A stretch of 64,000 bases of DNA from JAQVIJ01 sp041287365 (lineage in GTDB: Bacteria; Desulfobacterota; Dissulfuribacteria; Dissulfuribacterales; DYLC01), in assembly GCA_041287365.1 (NCBI GenBank), contig JBEULL010000001.1, forward strand, positions 1 to 64,000. Direction: 5' to 3'. The position numbers were made by a program, and so were the translations under genes. Below, one piece after another: positions 8,164 to 17,782 of the stretch; the first letter of the stretch is position 1, and each line of letters begins with the position of its first letter. The notes beneath the pieces are model-generated. The model made no database searches and was not told where the DNA came from. It saw only the letters and a program-made list of their open reading frames with translations.

Positions 8164-9495
8164 ATGAAGATATTTGCAGTAAGTCTTGGATGTCCCAAAA
8201 ACAGCATCGATACCGAAACCACCATTGCTTCCATGCTCAACCATGCCGGGGGCACTGTGGTTTCCGAAGCAGACGATGCCGATGTCATACTGGTCAATAC
8301 CTGCGGATTCATAAAAAGCGCTGTTACCGAATCCATAGAGACCATCCTGACCATCGCCCAGGGCAAGCGACCACATCAGAAACTGGCTGTCATCGGCTGT
8401 ATGGTGGAGCGATATGGCGATGTCCTGCGTTTAGAGCTTCCGGAGGTGGATTTTTTTGCAGGGACCAACGATTACAAAAACATTGGCATGGGCATAGCGA
8501 AGCTGGTGACTGAGGCCAAGAGAGTAAGTGATATGAATGAGCTTTCCATGCCTGGAGAGAGATTTTTGGGTGCCACACCGCCCTGGCGGGCTTATGTAAA
8601 GATCGCCGAGGGCTGTTCCAACCACTGCACCTATTGCCTTATTCCGAAACTGCGTGGAAGCATGGTATGCAGGCCGCCCATTGAGATATTGAAGGAAGTC
8701 CAAGAACTGACTCAACACGGCGTAAAAGAGATAACCCTGGTTGCCCAGGACCTCACTGCTTATGAATACTCATCAGGCCGTAATCGCAAGGATTTGACAG
8801 GACTTTTGTCCACACTTGTTCAGGAATCTGATGTGACATGGATCAGGCTTCTATACCTGCATCCCAAGGGAATTTCAGATGGTCTATTAGAGTTGATGGC
8901 ATTCGAGAAACGGATATGTAAATATCTGGACATACCCATTCAACATGCCAGTACAGAGGTCCTGCGCCGCATGGGGCGTCTCTATTCCACAACGGATCTT
9001 GAGAATATGTTGGCTCGTATCCGCACCATATTGCCCAAAGCCGCTCTGCGGACCACGGTTATGGTGGGTTTCCCCGGTGAAACCGAGAGAGATCATGCCA
9101 TAGTAAGGGATTTTTTGCAGCGATGGGAGTTTGATCATGCTGGTTTCTTTGTATATTCCGATGAAGAAGAGGCACCATCCCACGGGCTCTCGAACAAGGT
9201 CAAGAGCCGTATTGCAAAGGATAGGGAAAAGGAGTTGATTCGCATACAAAATGACATCTCTCGCAAGAAACTAAGGGCCATGATCGGAAATACGGTCCCT
9301 GTTCTGGTGGAAGGTGTCAGCCCTGAGACAGAACATCTGCTCATTGGAAGAACAGAAGCTCAGGCCCCGGAGATAGACGGCATGGTATATATCAATGACG
9401 GCACGGCCAGACCAGGTGAGATGGTGCAGGTCCTGATCTCGGATTCCGATATCAACGATCTGGTGGGAGGAATAGTAAGTGCCTGCAACAACTGA
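8164..9495 (+). CDS. rimO: ribosomal protein S12 methylthiotransferase RimO
   Basis: A 443-residue radical-SAM enzyme that adds a methylthio group to the conserved aspartate of ribosomal protein S12. The N-terminal UPF0004 domain carries the three cluster cysteines C10, C47 and C79; the radical-SAM motif is C151-x3-C155-x2-C158 (CSNHCTYC); the C-terminus is a TRAM domain (about 375-440). The start MKIFAVSLGCPKN and absence of the longer MiaB N-terminus favour RimO over MiaB. The end overlaps coaX by 17 bases, so the two are probably cotranscribed. Confidence 0.95.
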   Translation: MKIFAVSLGCPKNSIDTETTIASMLNHAGGTVVSEADDADVILVNTCGFIKSAVTESIETILTIAQGKRPHQKLAVIGCMVERYGDVLRLELPEVDFFAGTNDYKNIGMGIAKLVTEAKRVSDMNELSMPGERFLGATPPWRAYVKIAEGCSNHCTYCLIPKLRGSMVCRPPIEILKEVQELTQHGVKEITLVAQDLTAYEYSSGRNRKDLTGLLSTLVQESDVTWIRLLYLHPKGISDGLLELMAFEKRICKYLDIPIQHASTEVLRRMGRLYSTTDLENMLARIRTILPKAALRTTVMVGFPGETERDHAIVRDFLQRWEFDHAGFFVYSDEEEAPSHGLSNKVKSRIAKDREKELIRIQNDISRKKLRAMIGNTVPVLVEGVSPETEHLLIGRTEAQAPEIDGMVYINDGTARPGEMVQVLISDSDINDLVGGIVSACNN

Positions 9496-10264
9496 TTATT
9501 TGGCGGTGGATATAGGTAACACCCACACTGTAATAGGGCTTTTCGATGCAAAGAATGTATTGCAGCACACGTGGCGGGTGCATACCAATCGGGATATCAC
9601 CTCGGATGAACTGGCGGTATTGGTTCATGGCTTGTTGGGCGTCGCAGACATGGAATCTGCGGCTATTCAGGCCGTTGTAATAGCCTCTGTGGTGCCTTCC
9701 CTTGTGCAGGTCTGGCAGGGGACAGCGAAGCGATATCTCAAAATGGATGCCGTGGTCATAGAGGCCAACGATGCCCTGGGAATGCCCATTCGATACGGCA
9801 GGCCCTATGAATTGGGGGCTGACCGCATCATAAACGCCATCGCTGCCTTTGAACGCTACAGACAGGGGTTGATCGTGGTGGATTACGGCACTGCCATCAC
9901 GTTTGACTGCATCTCTGCTCAAGGCGAGTATCTCGGCGGCGCCATCGCCCCTGGCATCAAATTGGCCGCAGATGCCCTGGCATCCAAGACCGCGAAACTT
10001 CCGAGGCTCGAAACCTTTGTAATGCCTCAGCAGGTTATAGCCCAGGACACCCTCTCTGCTCTTCAGACCGGTTTGATACTGGGTTTTGCAGGCATGACCG
10101 ATGGAATAGTGAAGAGATTGGCGCAGGAATATGAGATACCCCCAAAAATCATTGCCACAGGGGGTCTTGCACCAGTTATCGTTCCTCATACATGCACTGT
10201 GCATGAAATTGTGCCCGAGCTCACTTTATATGGTATTTCCCTTGCATATCGAAGATTGAAGTGA
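9479..10264 (+). CDS. coaX: type III pantothenate kinase CoaX
   Basis: A 261-residue ASKHA-fold kinase for the first step of coenzyme A synthesis. It shows the N-terminal phosphate loop DIGNTHTVIGLF, the GADR motif (LGADRIINAIAA) and DYGTAITFD, then GGAIAPGIKLAADAL. The GTG start at 9479 lies within the rimO end. There is no fused BirA domain, which in some bacteria sits beside coaX. Confidence 0.95.
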   Translation: MPATTDYLAVDIGNTHTVIGLFDAKNVLQHTWRVHTNRDITSDELAVLVHGLLGVADMESAAIQAVVIASVVPSLVQVWQGTAKRYLKMDAVVIEANDALGMPIRYGRPYELGADRIINAIAAFERYRQGLIVVDYGTAITFDCISAQGEYLGGAIAPGIKLAADALASKTAKLPRLETFVMPQQVIAQDTLSALQTGLILGFAGMTDGIVKRLAQEYEIPPKIIATGGLAPVIVPHTCTVHEIVPELTLYGISLAYRRLK

Positions 10265-10316
10265 AGGGTTTTATAGCTGATGATTTTTCATATAGTTGAC
10301 TCATTGGAGATAGTCT

Positions 10317-11672
10317 ATGCGTCGTATCCTTCTATTGCTGTCCATCATTTTATGCTTAGCTGCCCTGGCTTTGGCCGGCATGGAGCCCACAGATTATGAA
10401 CAATTACACCTGGAGGCCATCAACTATGCCCGTTCCGCCCCCCTTGCAGAGGCGGCGAGACTGGGTATAGACCTCAACGAAGGTCCGCCTGAAACGCCTC
10501 TTTCCGGCTCCTCAAAGCAACCACTGGCGTTCAATACCGCTTTGGTGGCGGCAGCACGACTGCATACCCTTGATATGCTTATGAGCAACTATTTCTCCCA
10601 TTATTCCATGAACGGCGATGCGCCCTGGGACCGTATGACAAAACAGGGTTACAGCTATTCCTATGCTGGCGAGAATATCGCATGGATGGGCTCAACAGGT
10701 TATACCTCACATGAGAGTGCCGCGCTCAAACTGCATGATAATCTTTTTGTGGATAGCGGGGTTTCAGGCAGAGGGCACAGGGTAAATATGCTGTCCAATG
10801 ATTACAAGGAGATAGGTGTTGGTTTCAACTGTGGGCCATACACTCAATCAGCTGTCACCTACAATGCCTGCATGGTCACATGTGATTTTGGAACGGCCCG
10901 TTCTCCGAAGCCCATCGTCACCGGTGTAGTGTATGACGACAAGGATGGGAACAGCCGTTTCAGTGTGGGAGAAGGCCTTGGTGGAGTTGAAGTGAAGTCT
11001 CTGGAGACCGGTCTTCTCACCACCACATTTGCCTCCGGTGGCTACTCCCTGCCGCTTCCTGCAGGCACACACACCCTGAACTTCAAACACCCAACCCTTG
11101 GCTCAGTGACAAAAACTGTGACCCTTTTCAGTCAGAACCTGAAAATAGATATAAAAAAGACGGATTTCCCGGTGACACCTGTTGACCTGCTCTCTTCGCA
11201 GCAGAATGGTTCCGCTCTCTTGCCGGGGCAGCGGCTGGTCATTACCATCGGTTCACAGCCTGTTTCGGTATCTTCAGGGGTATCCATCCATTTCGCCTAC
11301 GGGTTTGAAGCCAATCAGACCGTTTACGCGGTGGTCTTGACACCCTGGAATACCCTTTATTTCATGACCGGCACCAACATGTTGCAAAAAGGCCTGATTC
11401 CATATACCCTTGGAGCAGGAAGACTGATGGATTTGACCTGGCCGGATATGCGGGTGCTGGATGGTGAGTATGTGGTTTTGGTGGTGGTAACGCCTACTGG
11501 TGCAGATCCATTGAACATGCAGACGTGGCTGGACTACAAGATAGTCCGATTTACTGCAACTAAGAATACTGTTGCCTGCACTATGGATGCAATGCAGTGC
11601 CCTGATGGCTCTTATGTGGGCAGGCAGCCGCCTGATTGTTCATTTGCGCCATGCCCTGTCACAACAAGATAG
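10317..11672 (+). CDS. secreted CAP (SCP/PR1-like) domain protein with Cna/SdrB-like repeat and Cys-rich C-terminus
   Basis: A 451-residue exported protein. The signal peptide spans residues 1-20 (cut after LALA). The CAP domain (about 25-195) has the expected H83, GENIAW (118-123) and GHRVNMLS (153-160), with H-E-type cavity residues. A compact beta-sandwich of the SdrD/Cna B type follows (GVVYDDKDGNSRFSVGEGL, about 203-275), then a beta-rich region of unknown type, and finally a short Cys-rich end, MDAMQCPDGSYVGRQPPDC with two more cysteines. Bacterial CAP proteins are extracytoplasmic and mostly uncharacterised. It is followed by a slyD-like gene on the same strand. The function here is unknown. 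Confidence 0.85.
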   Translation: MRRILLLLSIILCLAALALAGMEPTDYEQLHLEAINYARSAPLAEAARLGIDLNEGPPETPLSGSSKQPLAFNTALVAAARLHTLDMLMSNYFSHYSMNGDAPWDRMTKQGYSYSYAGENIAWMGSTGYTSHESAALKLHDNLFVDSGVSGRGHRVNMLSNDYKEIGVGFNCGPYTQSAVTYNACMVTCDFGTARSPKPIVTGVVYDDKDGNSRFSVGEGLGGVEVKSLETGLLTTTFASGGYSLPLPAGTHTLNFKHPTLGSVTKTVTLFSQNLKIDIKKTDFPVTPVDLLSSQQNGSALLPGQRLVITIGSQPVSVSSGVSIHFAYGFEANQTVYAVVLTPWNTLYFMTGTNMLQKGLIPYTLGAGRLMDLTWPDMRVLDGEYVVLVVVTPTGADPLNMQTWLDYKIVRFTATKNTVACTMDAMQCPDGSYVGRQPPDCSFAPCPVTTR

Positions 11673-11735
11673 TGGCTTGATTGTAACGATAAAAAACAAC
11701 AATGAAATTTCTGATACGAAAAAGGAATAAAAGTT

Positions 11736-12224
11736 ATGCATAACCCATTGATAGGTCAAGATAAATTTGTGAGTATCCAATATAGGTTCTCAACTCATGA
11801 CGGCGAGCTGCCGGCATTTCTATCTCAAGAGCACTCTTCTTCATTTGTATTCGGCAGGGATCGTATTTTGCCGGTGCTTGAAGAGGCCATCGCCGGACGG
11901 ACCGTGAATGAAGAAGTCAGCATTCACATTCCTGCTCAAGAGGCCTTCGGGCCCTATGACCCTGATCTTGTAAACGAGATTTCGGCCTCCAGAGTCAACA
12001 ATCTGTCATCGTTGAAGGAAGGCGAGGTTTATGAGGAGAGAGGGCCGGATGGTCAGCCGGTCATGTTTACTGTTCGCAAGATCGGACCGGATTCGGTGAC
12101 AATGGACTTCAACCATCCTGCGGCAGGCAAGGATATTATTCTTAATGTGAAGATTCTGGAGGTGCGGGAACCGAGTTTTACCGAATTGATGGCCTCCATG
12201 AACCTGTTCAAGGGCGGTGGGTGA
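11736..12224 (+). CDS. FKBP-type peptidyl-prolyl isomerase, SlyD-like
   Basis: A 162-residue protein with the SlyD layout: an FKBP half at each end (DKFVSIQYRFSTHDGELPAF; NEEVSIHIPAQEAFGPYDP) around an inserted flap, and the diagnostic DFNHPAAGKDI near residue 127. SlyD enzymes catalyse proline isomerisation and act as chaperones. The His-rich metal-binding tail of E. coli SlyD is missing; the protein ends FKGGG. The FKBP-fold start motif is slightly divergent (VSIQYRFS). It is a cytosolic enzyme, since no signal peptide is visible. Confidence 0.87.
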   Translation: MHNPLIGQDKFVSIQYRFSTHDGELPAFLSQEHSSSFVFGRDRILPVLEEAIAGRTVNEEVSIHIPAQEAFGPYDPDLVNEISASRVNNLSSLKEGEVYEERGPDGQPVMFTVRKIGPDSVTMDFNHPAAGKDIILNVKILEVREPSFTELMASMNLFKGGG

Positions 12225-12326
12225 GCGTGCTAAAGGCCATGACGCCCGTGAGGCGTATTACAAAAAAGCCTTCAAATTGTCCTTTTTTGCAGCCGTGCTT
12301 GTCGGTTTTGAACGCTATTTCCTCTG

Positions 12327-13844
12327 ATGTCCTCTATAAATTTCATTCAGGCGGTTGAAAAGGATATTCGCTCTCGAGGCCTTTTCTCTGAAGGGGCCTC
12401 CATATTGATGGCGGTTTCCGGCGGCCCTGACTCCGTATGCCTGCTGCATGTCATGCTTGCATTACAGAAACACTGGGGGTTGAAACTGGCCGTGGCCCAC
12501 TTCGACCATGCCCTGAGGGGTGAGGAATCCAGGCGGGATGCGGAGTTTGTAGCTTCCCTGGCAAGTGATGTAGGGCTTCCGTTTTACCTTGGGACAGGTG
12601 ATGTGAAGGGTTTTGCCCATACCAATCCCATGGGCGTGCGATTGAGCACGCAGGATGCTGCAAGACATCTGCGTTACAAATTTCTTTTGCAGACAATGCA
12701 ACAAATCGGCTTTGAACGTCTTGCCACCGCTCATAACGCACAGGATCAGGCCGAGGAATTGCTGTTTCGTTTTTTGAGAGGCAGCGCCATGCAGGGCCTT
12801 TGCGGTATTCCCTGGAGGCGTGCGGATGGCATCATAAGACCGCTTCTCGGCAGGACCAGAGAGGAGATTCTGGCATATCTCGACAGGTTTTCTCTGCAAT
12901 ATGTTACAGACAGCTCCAATCTGACTGTTAAATACGAGCGTAATCGTATCCGCAATCAGCTCTTACCTCTTTTGCTGAAGGAGTACAACCCTAACCTGAT
13001 TCATACCCTGTGCCGGACATCTGATATACTGCGGGAAGACGAGGCAGTGCTAAATGAAATAGCGGCTGGAATCTTTGATTCCTGTGTGACCGTCGGTTCA
13101 AGTAAGGTGGTATTGAATCTCAGCAGCTTGCGGGACCAGCCCGTTTCCATTCGCAGAAGGGTGTATCGAGATGCGCTTTCTCGATTGACCGATGGCCGAG
13201 TGCTTGCCCGACTCGTCTTTCAGCATCTGCATGCACTGGATAGAATGGCAATGGGACATGCGCCAAATGCCTCCCTGAACCTGCCTTTTAAGATTGTCGC
13301 AAGACGTGAATATGATGTTCTGTACCTTTCGATGGAATCGAATTCATCTTGCGTGTGTTCGAAAAATAGAGAAGGGGGTTTAGTAAGGAATATGACCGAC
13401 GGAAAGCCCTGTGCCGTAACTGGACCGGGTATCTGGCAGCTACCCTGCGCCTTCATAAGTGTCGGCATCTCGTTACATAACCCATCGTCAGCGGCCCGAT
13501 TATGGACGCTTTTGGATTATTCTCCATATGATTATATGCAGGGCCGAAACATTTCGTTCCTTCCGCGCTGTCTCTGGATGAATGGAGACAAGATTGTCTT
13601 TCCCATCTATCTCCGCAGCAGGCGCAGGGGTGACCGTTTCACGCCTTTCGGCCATGTTCATGCCATGAAATTGAAGGATTTTTTTATATCCAGAAAAATA
13701 CCGATGAATTTGAGGGACCGACTCCCTGTTTTGGTATCCGATTCCAACGAGATAATGGCAGTAGCCGGAGTGGAGATAAGTGAGGCTTTCAGAGTGACGG
13801 AAACAACGCGAAACGTCATTCGAATTTCGTTACAGATTCAGTAG
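12327..13844 (+). CDS. tilS: tRNA(Ile)-lysidine synthase TilS
   Basis: A 505-residue ATP pyrophosphatase that converts C34 of tRNA(Ile2) to lysidine, so the anticodon reads AUA. The PP-loop SGGPDS is at residues 31-36; further family motifs are HFDHALRGEESRRDAEF, ATAHNAQDQAEE and the DSSN-x5-ERNRIRNQL stretch. The C-terminal TilS domains run to the end (RRRGDRFTPFG, KDFFISRKIP). The region between about 340 and 400 is poorly conserved. The ATG at 12327 has no clear ribosome site, but the first residues align with the expected start. Confidence 0.95.
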   Translation: MSSINFIQAVEKDIRSRGLFSEGASILMAVSGGPDSVCLLHVMLALQKHWGLKLAVAHFDHALRGEESRRDAEFVASLASDVGLPFYLGTGDVKGFAHTNPMGVRLSTQDAARHLRYKFLLQTMQQIGFERLATAHNAQDQAEELLFRFLRGSAMQGLCGIPWRRADGIIRPLLGRTREEILAYLDRFSLQYVTDSSNLTVKYERNRIRNQLLPLLLKEYNPNLIHTLCRTSDILREDEAVLNEIAAGIFDSCVTVGSSKVVLNLSSLRDQPVSIRRRVYRDALSRLTDGRVLARLVFQHLHALDRMAMGHAPNASLNLPFKIVARREYDVLYLSMESNSSCVCSKNREGGLVRNMTDGKPCAVTGPGIWQLPCAFISVGISLHNPSSAARLWTLLDYSPYDYMQGRNISFLPRCLWMNGDKIVFPIYLRSRRRGDRFTPFGHVHAMKLKDFFISRKIPMNLRDRLPVLVSDSNEIMAVAGVEISEAFRVTETTRNVIRISLQIQ

Positions 13845-13848
13845 GTTA

Positions 13849-13870
13849 TGGGCATGATTGATTATGCCCA
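13849..13870. terminator. hairpin between convergent tilS and rlmI-like genes
   Basis: TGGGCAT and ATGCCCA form a 7-bp stem around an 8-base loop just after the tilS stop. No T-run follows on either strand, so it could be a weak terminator or a transcript-end stabiliser. Confidence 0.35.
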
Positions 13871-13958
13871 CACAGTCTCTGTTCTTTATGTGACAGCAAA
13901 ATCACTCTATTTAATCGCATAGACATTTGAAGTTAAGGCGAAACTATGACAGACTGTC

Positions 13959-15164
13959 TCACTCCACCTCACAGACCAGCCCCTTGAGATACTGGCCCTC
14001 GGGAAAACTCAAGAGCACCGCATGATCCGATGCCTGAAACAGATGCCTTTGAATACGTGCCTCACGTCTGGCATCCAGGGCTGCATCAGCCACTATCTTC
14101 TGAAAGAGTTCCGCACTCACCAAGCCCGAGCAGGAAAAGGTGACGAGGATACCTCCTGGTTTCAGGAGCTTGAAGGCAAGCAGATTGATGTCCTTGTAAC
14201 CACGAGCGGCCTTTTCCAGTTGGTGCTGGTTCTCCGCAAATTTTGGTGGATCGAGGATGATCATATCAAAAAACATACCGCGGTCTCGAAATGTGCGCAG
14301 GCAATGGAACACATCCTTCTGCAAATTTTCGAAATCATCAGAGTCAATCCAGTTCAAATACAGATTTTTCGAGGCAAGTTCGAGGGCATCACCGGAGGTA
14401 TCTAAATTTATAACCCGCTTTGCACCAGCCTTTACTGCAGCCACAGCAAAGCCACCAGTATAGGAAAAGCAGTTCAAAATCTCCCGGTTATGAGTATATT
14501 CCGCCACTATTTTGCGGTTTTCCGCCTGATCCAGATAAAAACCCGTCTTGTGGCCGTTTCGCACATCCACCAGAAAATGATAATCGCCTTCCCAAATTTC
14601 TATGAGTTCTGGCGGCTCGTTGCCGGCCAAAAGCCCCTTTTGAAGCAAAAGACCTTCCTTGAGCCTGACCTCCGCATCCGAACGCTCGTAAATCCCAGGG
14701 GGCTGCAAGATACCTTCAAGCCCCTGGACAATGGCATCCTTCCAGCGCTCTACGCCAGCGGACAAAAACTGACACACGAGATAATCCCCATATTTATCCA
14801 CTATGAGACCAGGAAGCAAGTCCGCCTCAGCGTTGATGAGCCTGCATGCATGAGGCAGGACGCCATCTCGCATGCGACGATTTACGGCCTTTTGAATTCG
14901 ACGATGAAAAAAATCGGCATCTATCTTTTCAGAGACATCGAAGGTCCAGACTCGAAGACGTATCTGTGACTGAGGCGAAAAGGCGGCAAGGCAAAGAAAA
15001 TTGCCCGATGAGTCACAAATCGCCACGGCATCCCCTGTTCGGGGGTTGCCATCCATTGAAGCCACAGCCCCAGAGAACACCCATGGATGCCGGCGCAAAA
15101 GCGAGCGTTCCTTTCCTGGCTTGAGACGGGCAACAGGCAACCCTTTCATCTCACAAACATCCAT
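13959..15164 (-). CDS. rlmI: class I SAM-dependent rRNA methyltransferase, RlmI-like
   Basis: A 401-residue protein of the RlmI family (23S rRNA m5C methyltransferase; E. coli position 1962). The N-terminal PUA domain (about 10-85) begins LKPGKERSLLRRHPWVFSGAV. The middle part and Rossmann-fold methyltransferase follow with NCFSYTGGFAVAAVKAGAKRV (SAM site), the IILDPPKFA motif and TFSCSGLV carrying the likely catalytic cysteine. The specific target is inferred from family. The gene is separated from ettA by about 60 bases and may share its transcript. Confidence 0.92.
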   Translation of the reverse strand: MDVCEMKGLPVARLKPGKERSLLRRHPWVFSGAVASMDGNPRTGDAVAICDSSGNFLCLAAFSPQSQIRLRVWTFDVSEKIDADFFHRRIQKAVNRRMRDGVLPHACRLINAEADLLPGLIVDKYGDYLVCQFLSAGVERWKDAIVQGLEGILQPPGIYERSDAEVRLKEGLLLQKGLLAGNEPPELIEIWEGDYHFLVDVRNGHKTGFYLDQAENRKIVAEYTHNREILNCFSYTGGFAVAAVKAGAKRVINLDTSGDALELASKNLYLNWIDSDDFENLQKDVFHCLRTFRDRGMFFDMIILDPPKFAENQHQLEKAARGYKDINLLAFKLLKPGGILVTFSCSGLVSAELFQKIVADAALDARREARIQRHLFQASDHAVLLSFPEGQYLKGLVCEVE

Positions 15165-15225
15165 ACGCTATTCTAACGTTTCTTAACTTTTTCTATTTTC
15201 TCGACATATATCATGTTCATGTATT

Positions 15226-16911
15226 TCAGCGAGTCAGGCCGCGATAACGCATTCTATGGGGCTGGTCAGCCGCAGCACCAAGCCTTTTTCTGCGGTTTTC
15301 TTCATACTCGCTGAAATTGCCATAGAACCACTCAATATGACCATCTTCCTCAAATGCGAGAATGTGTGTTGCCACCCTGTCCAGAAACCAGCGGTCGTGG
15401 CTAACTATCACAGCACACCCTGCAAAGCTCTCCAGGGCCTCTTCCAGTGCTCGAATGGTGTTCACATCCAAATCGTTGGTGGGTTCGTCGAGCAAAAGCA
15501 CATTGGCGCCCGTGGTCAACATCTTCGCCAACTGCACTCGGTTGCGCTCTCCACCAGACAGGTCTTTGACCTTTTTTTGTTGATCAGCGCCCAAAAAATT
15601 GAAACCAGCCACATACCCCCTGGAATTCACCTTGTAATTGCCAAACTGAAAGAACTCAGCGCCGCCCGATATCTCCTCCCACACCGTATTTTCACCATTC
15701 AGACTGTCTCGAATCTGCTCCACATAGGCCATCTTGACGGTAGAACCGATCTCGATACTACCGCTGTCAGGGGTCTCGACACCTGCTATCAGTTTCAAGA
15801 GAGTGGATTTTCCGGCCCCATTGGGCCCTATGACACCCACCATACTGCCGGGTGGTACATTGAAGCTGAAACCATCGAACAACCTGTAACCGCCATAACC
15901 CTTTGAAACATCACGAAAATTGATTACCACATCCCCAAGACGAGGGCCTGGTGGAATATATATTTCCCGATCCTCTCTGGCCTTTTCATACTCTTGGCTC
16001 AGGAGTTTTTCATAGGCGTTGATGCGCGCCTTACCCTTGGCCTGACGGGCCTTGGGTGCCATGCGAATCCACTCCAGTTCCCGCTGCAGGGTCTTCTGCC
16101 GCTTGCTCTCCGTCTTTTCCTCCTGGGCCAGACGCTGCTGTTTCTGTTCCAACCAGGAGGAGTAATTGCCCTTCCATGGAATACCATGCCCGCGGTCCAG
16201 CTCCAGAATCCACTCGGCCACATTGTCCAGAAAATAACGGTCGTGCGTAACGGCTATAACCGTCCCCTTATACTGCTGAAGATGATGCTCGAGCCAGGCC
16301 ACGGACTCGGCATCCAGATGATTGGTAGGCTCGTCCAGAAGCAAAATATCGGGTTCGGTCAAAAGCAGGCGGCACAGAGCCACTCTACGCCTTTCGCCGC
16401 CAGAGAGGTTGGCCACAGGCGTTTCCGAAGGCGGACAGCGCAGGGCATCCATGGCCAATTCCAGCTTATTATCCAGGTTCCAGGCATCGTGCTTATCCAG
16501 TTCTTCCTGCACTCTGGCCTGCTCTTCCACCAGGGCATCTATGTCCGCATCAGGGTCTGCAAATGCCGTGTTTATCTCCTCGAACCTCTTCATCAGGGCC
16601 AAAACAGGCGCGACCGACTCCTCCACCACCTCTTTCACGGTCTTGGATAAATCCAGCTTCGGCTCCTGTTCCAACAGACCTACCGTATAACCCTTGGAAA
16701 GCACGGTCTCTCCCAAAAAATCCTTATCCACACCTGCCATGATGCGCAGCAGGGTACTCTTACCGGAACCGTTAAGACCCAGCACACCTATCTTTGCCCC
16801 GTAATAAAAACCCAAAGTTATATCTTTCAGGGCATACCGGCTCGGTGGATATACCTTGCTCACCTTCAGCATGGAATAAATCACTTTTTGATCGTTTGTT
16901 TCTTTGGCCAT
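15226..16911 (-). CDS. ettA: energy-dependent translational throttle protein EttA (ABC-F ATPase)
   Basis: A 561-residue ABC-F protein with two ATPase halves and no membrane segments. Walker A motifs are GLNGSGKST (about 43-51) and GPNGAGKST (about 350-358); the signatures LSGGERRRVALC and LSGGERNRVQLA and the LLDEPTNHLD and LLDEPTNDLD boxes are complete. The arm and linker (about 240-310) match EttA rather than Uup. In E. coli EttA binds the ribosomal E site and gates elongation according to ATP/ADP ratio. The start MAKETNDQKVIYSMLKVSK is typical. Confidence 0.95.
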   Translation of the reverse strand: MAKETNDQKVIYSMLKVSKVYPPSRYALKDITLGFYYGAKIGVLGLNGSGKSTLLRIMAGVDKDFLGETVLSKGYTVGLLEQEPKLDLSKTVKEVVEESVAPVLALMKRFEEINTAFADPDADIDALVEEQARVQEELDKHDAWNLDNKLELAMDALRCPPSETPVANLSGGERRRVALCRLLLTEPDILLLDEPTNHLDAESVAWLEHHLQQYKGTVIAVTHDRYFLDNVAEWILELDRGHGIPWKGNYSSWLEQKQQRLAQEEKTESKRQKTLQRELEWIRMAPKARQAKGKARINAYEKLLSQEYEKAREDREIYIPPGPRLGDVVINFRDVSKGYGGYRLFDGFSFNVPPGSMVGVIGPNGAGKSTLLKLIAGVETPDSGSIEIGSTVKMAYVEQIRDSLNGENTVWEEISGGAEFFQFGNYKVNSRGYVAGFNFLGADQQKKVKDLSGGERNRVQLAKMLTTGANVLLLDEPTNDLDVNTIRALEEALESFAGCAVIVSHDRWFLDRVATHILAFEEDGHIEWFYGNFSEYEENRRKRLGAAADQPHRMRYRGLTR

Positions 16912-16928
16912 TTTTCTTCCTTTATATC

Positions 16929-16970
16929 AAAAAAACAGGCTTGACCCGCTTTGTGAGGATCAAGCCCTTT
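16929..16970 (-). terminator. rho-independent terminator of adk
   Basis: Read on the minus strand, GGGCTTGATCC, a loop, then GGGTCAAGCC is followed by TTTTTTT, about 35 bases after the adk stop. It separates adk from the downstream ettA. Confidence 0.8.
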
Positions 16971-17003
16971 AATCACAACAAACAATAATTTTGCACAGCG
17001 AGA

Positions 17004-17663
17004 TTAAGCGACGCCTATACCCTTGAAGATAGCCTGAGTGATGGAATCCACGGAACCCACTCCATCGATTCTGACATATTTGGGTGCATTGGCATCGCCG
17101 GTAGCCTGCCAGTTCTTGTAGAAACTTATGAGAGGCTCTGTCTGGGCATGATAGACCTCGAGTCTTTTGCGCACGGTCTCTTCCTTGTCGTCATCGCGCT
17201 GAATAAGTGGCTCGCCGGTCACATCGTCCTTGCCTTCCACCTTGGGGGGATTGAAAACCACATGGTATGTCCTGCCTGAGGCCAGGTGCACGCGTCTGCC
17301 GCTCATGCGTTTGATAATCTCTGCATCAGGGACATCGATATCCACAACATAGTCGATCTTAACGCCAGCAGCCTTCATGGCCTCGGCCTGAGGAATGGTG
17401 CGGGGAAAGCCGTCAAAGAGAAAGCCGTTCTTGCAGTCGTCCTGCTGAATACGATCCTTGACCAAACCGATGATTACATCGTCAGGTACCAATCCGCCTG
17501 CATCCATATATTTCTTGGCCTCGAGACCCAGAGGCGTGCCTGCCTTCAATGCAGCCCTGAGCATGTCACCAGTGGAAATCTGTGGAATGCCGAGCTTTTC
17601 CTTGATACGATTCGCCTGTGTGCCCTTGCCGGCACCAGGGCCACCCAATAGAATGATGCGCAT
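17004..17663 (-). CDS. adk: adenylate kinase
   Basis: A 219-residue enzyme that interconverts ATP+AMP and 2 ADP. The P-loop GGPGAGKGTQ is at residues 7-16, then STGDMLRAAL, the DGFPRT motif and the LID domain. The LID (VHLASGRTYHV) lacks the four zinc-binding cysteines, so it is the non-zinc long form. The ATG at 17663 has TTGGAGG at good spacing; a TTG five codons upstream would place the ribosome site within the coding region and is rejected. Confidence 0.97.
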   Translation of the reverse strand: MRIILLGGPGAGKGTQANRIKEKLGIPQISTGDMLRAALKAGTPLGLEAKKYMDAGGLVPDDVIIGLVKDRIQQDDCKNGFLFDGFPRTIPQAEAMKAAGVKIDYVVDIDVPDAEIIKRMSGRRVHLASGRTYHVVFNPPKVEGKDDVTGEPLIQRDDDKEETVRKRLEVYHAQTEPLISFYKNWQATGDANAPKYVRIDGVGSVDSITQAIFKGIGVA

Positions 17664-17782
17664 GTTTCGATCCTCCAATCAGTTGATTTTTATAAACAGC
17701 CATGGGGTTGTTTTATAATCAAAAAAACAAAAAAAGCAATAACGGAACGACAAAATATCAAAGAGGTGGCCCCTTCTTTCTC

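Noticed and set aside
12221..12358. 45-residue frame starting at the FKBP-gene stop (GTGA) and running into tilS
   Set aside because: No ribosome site and no recognisable motifs; overlaps the tilS start out of frame.
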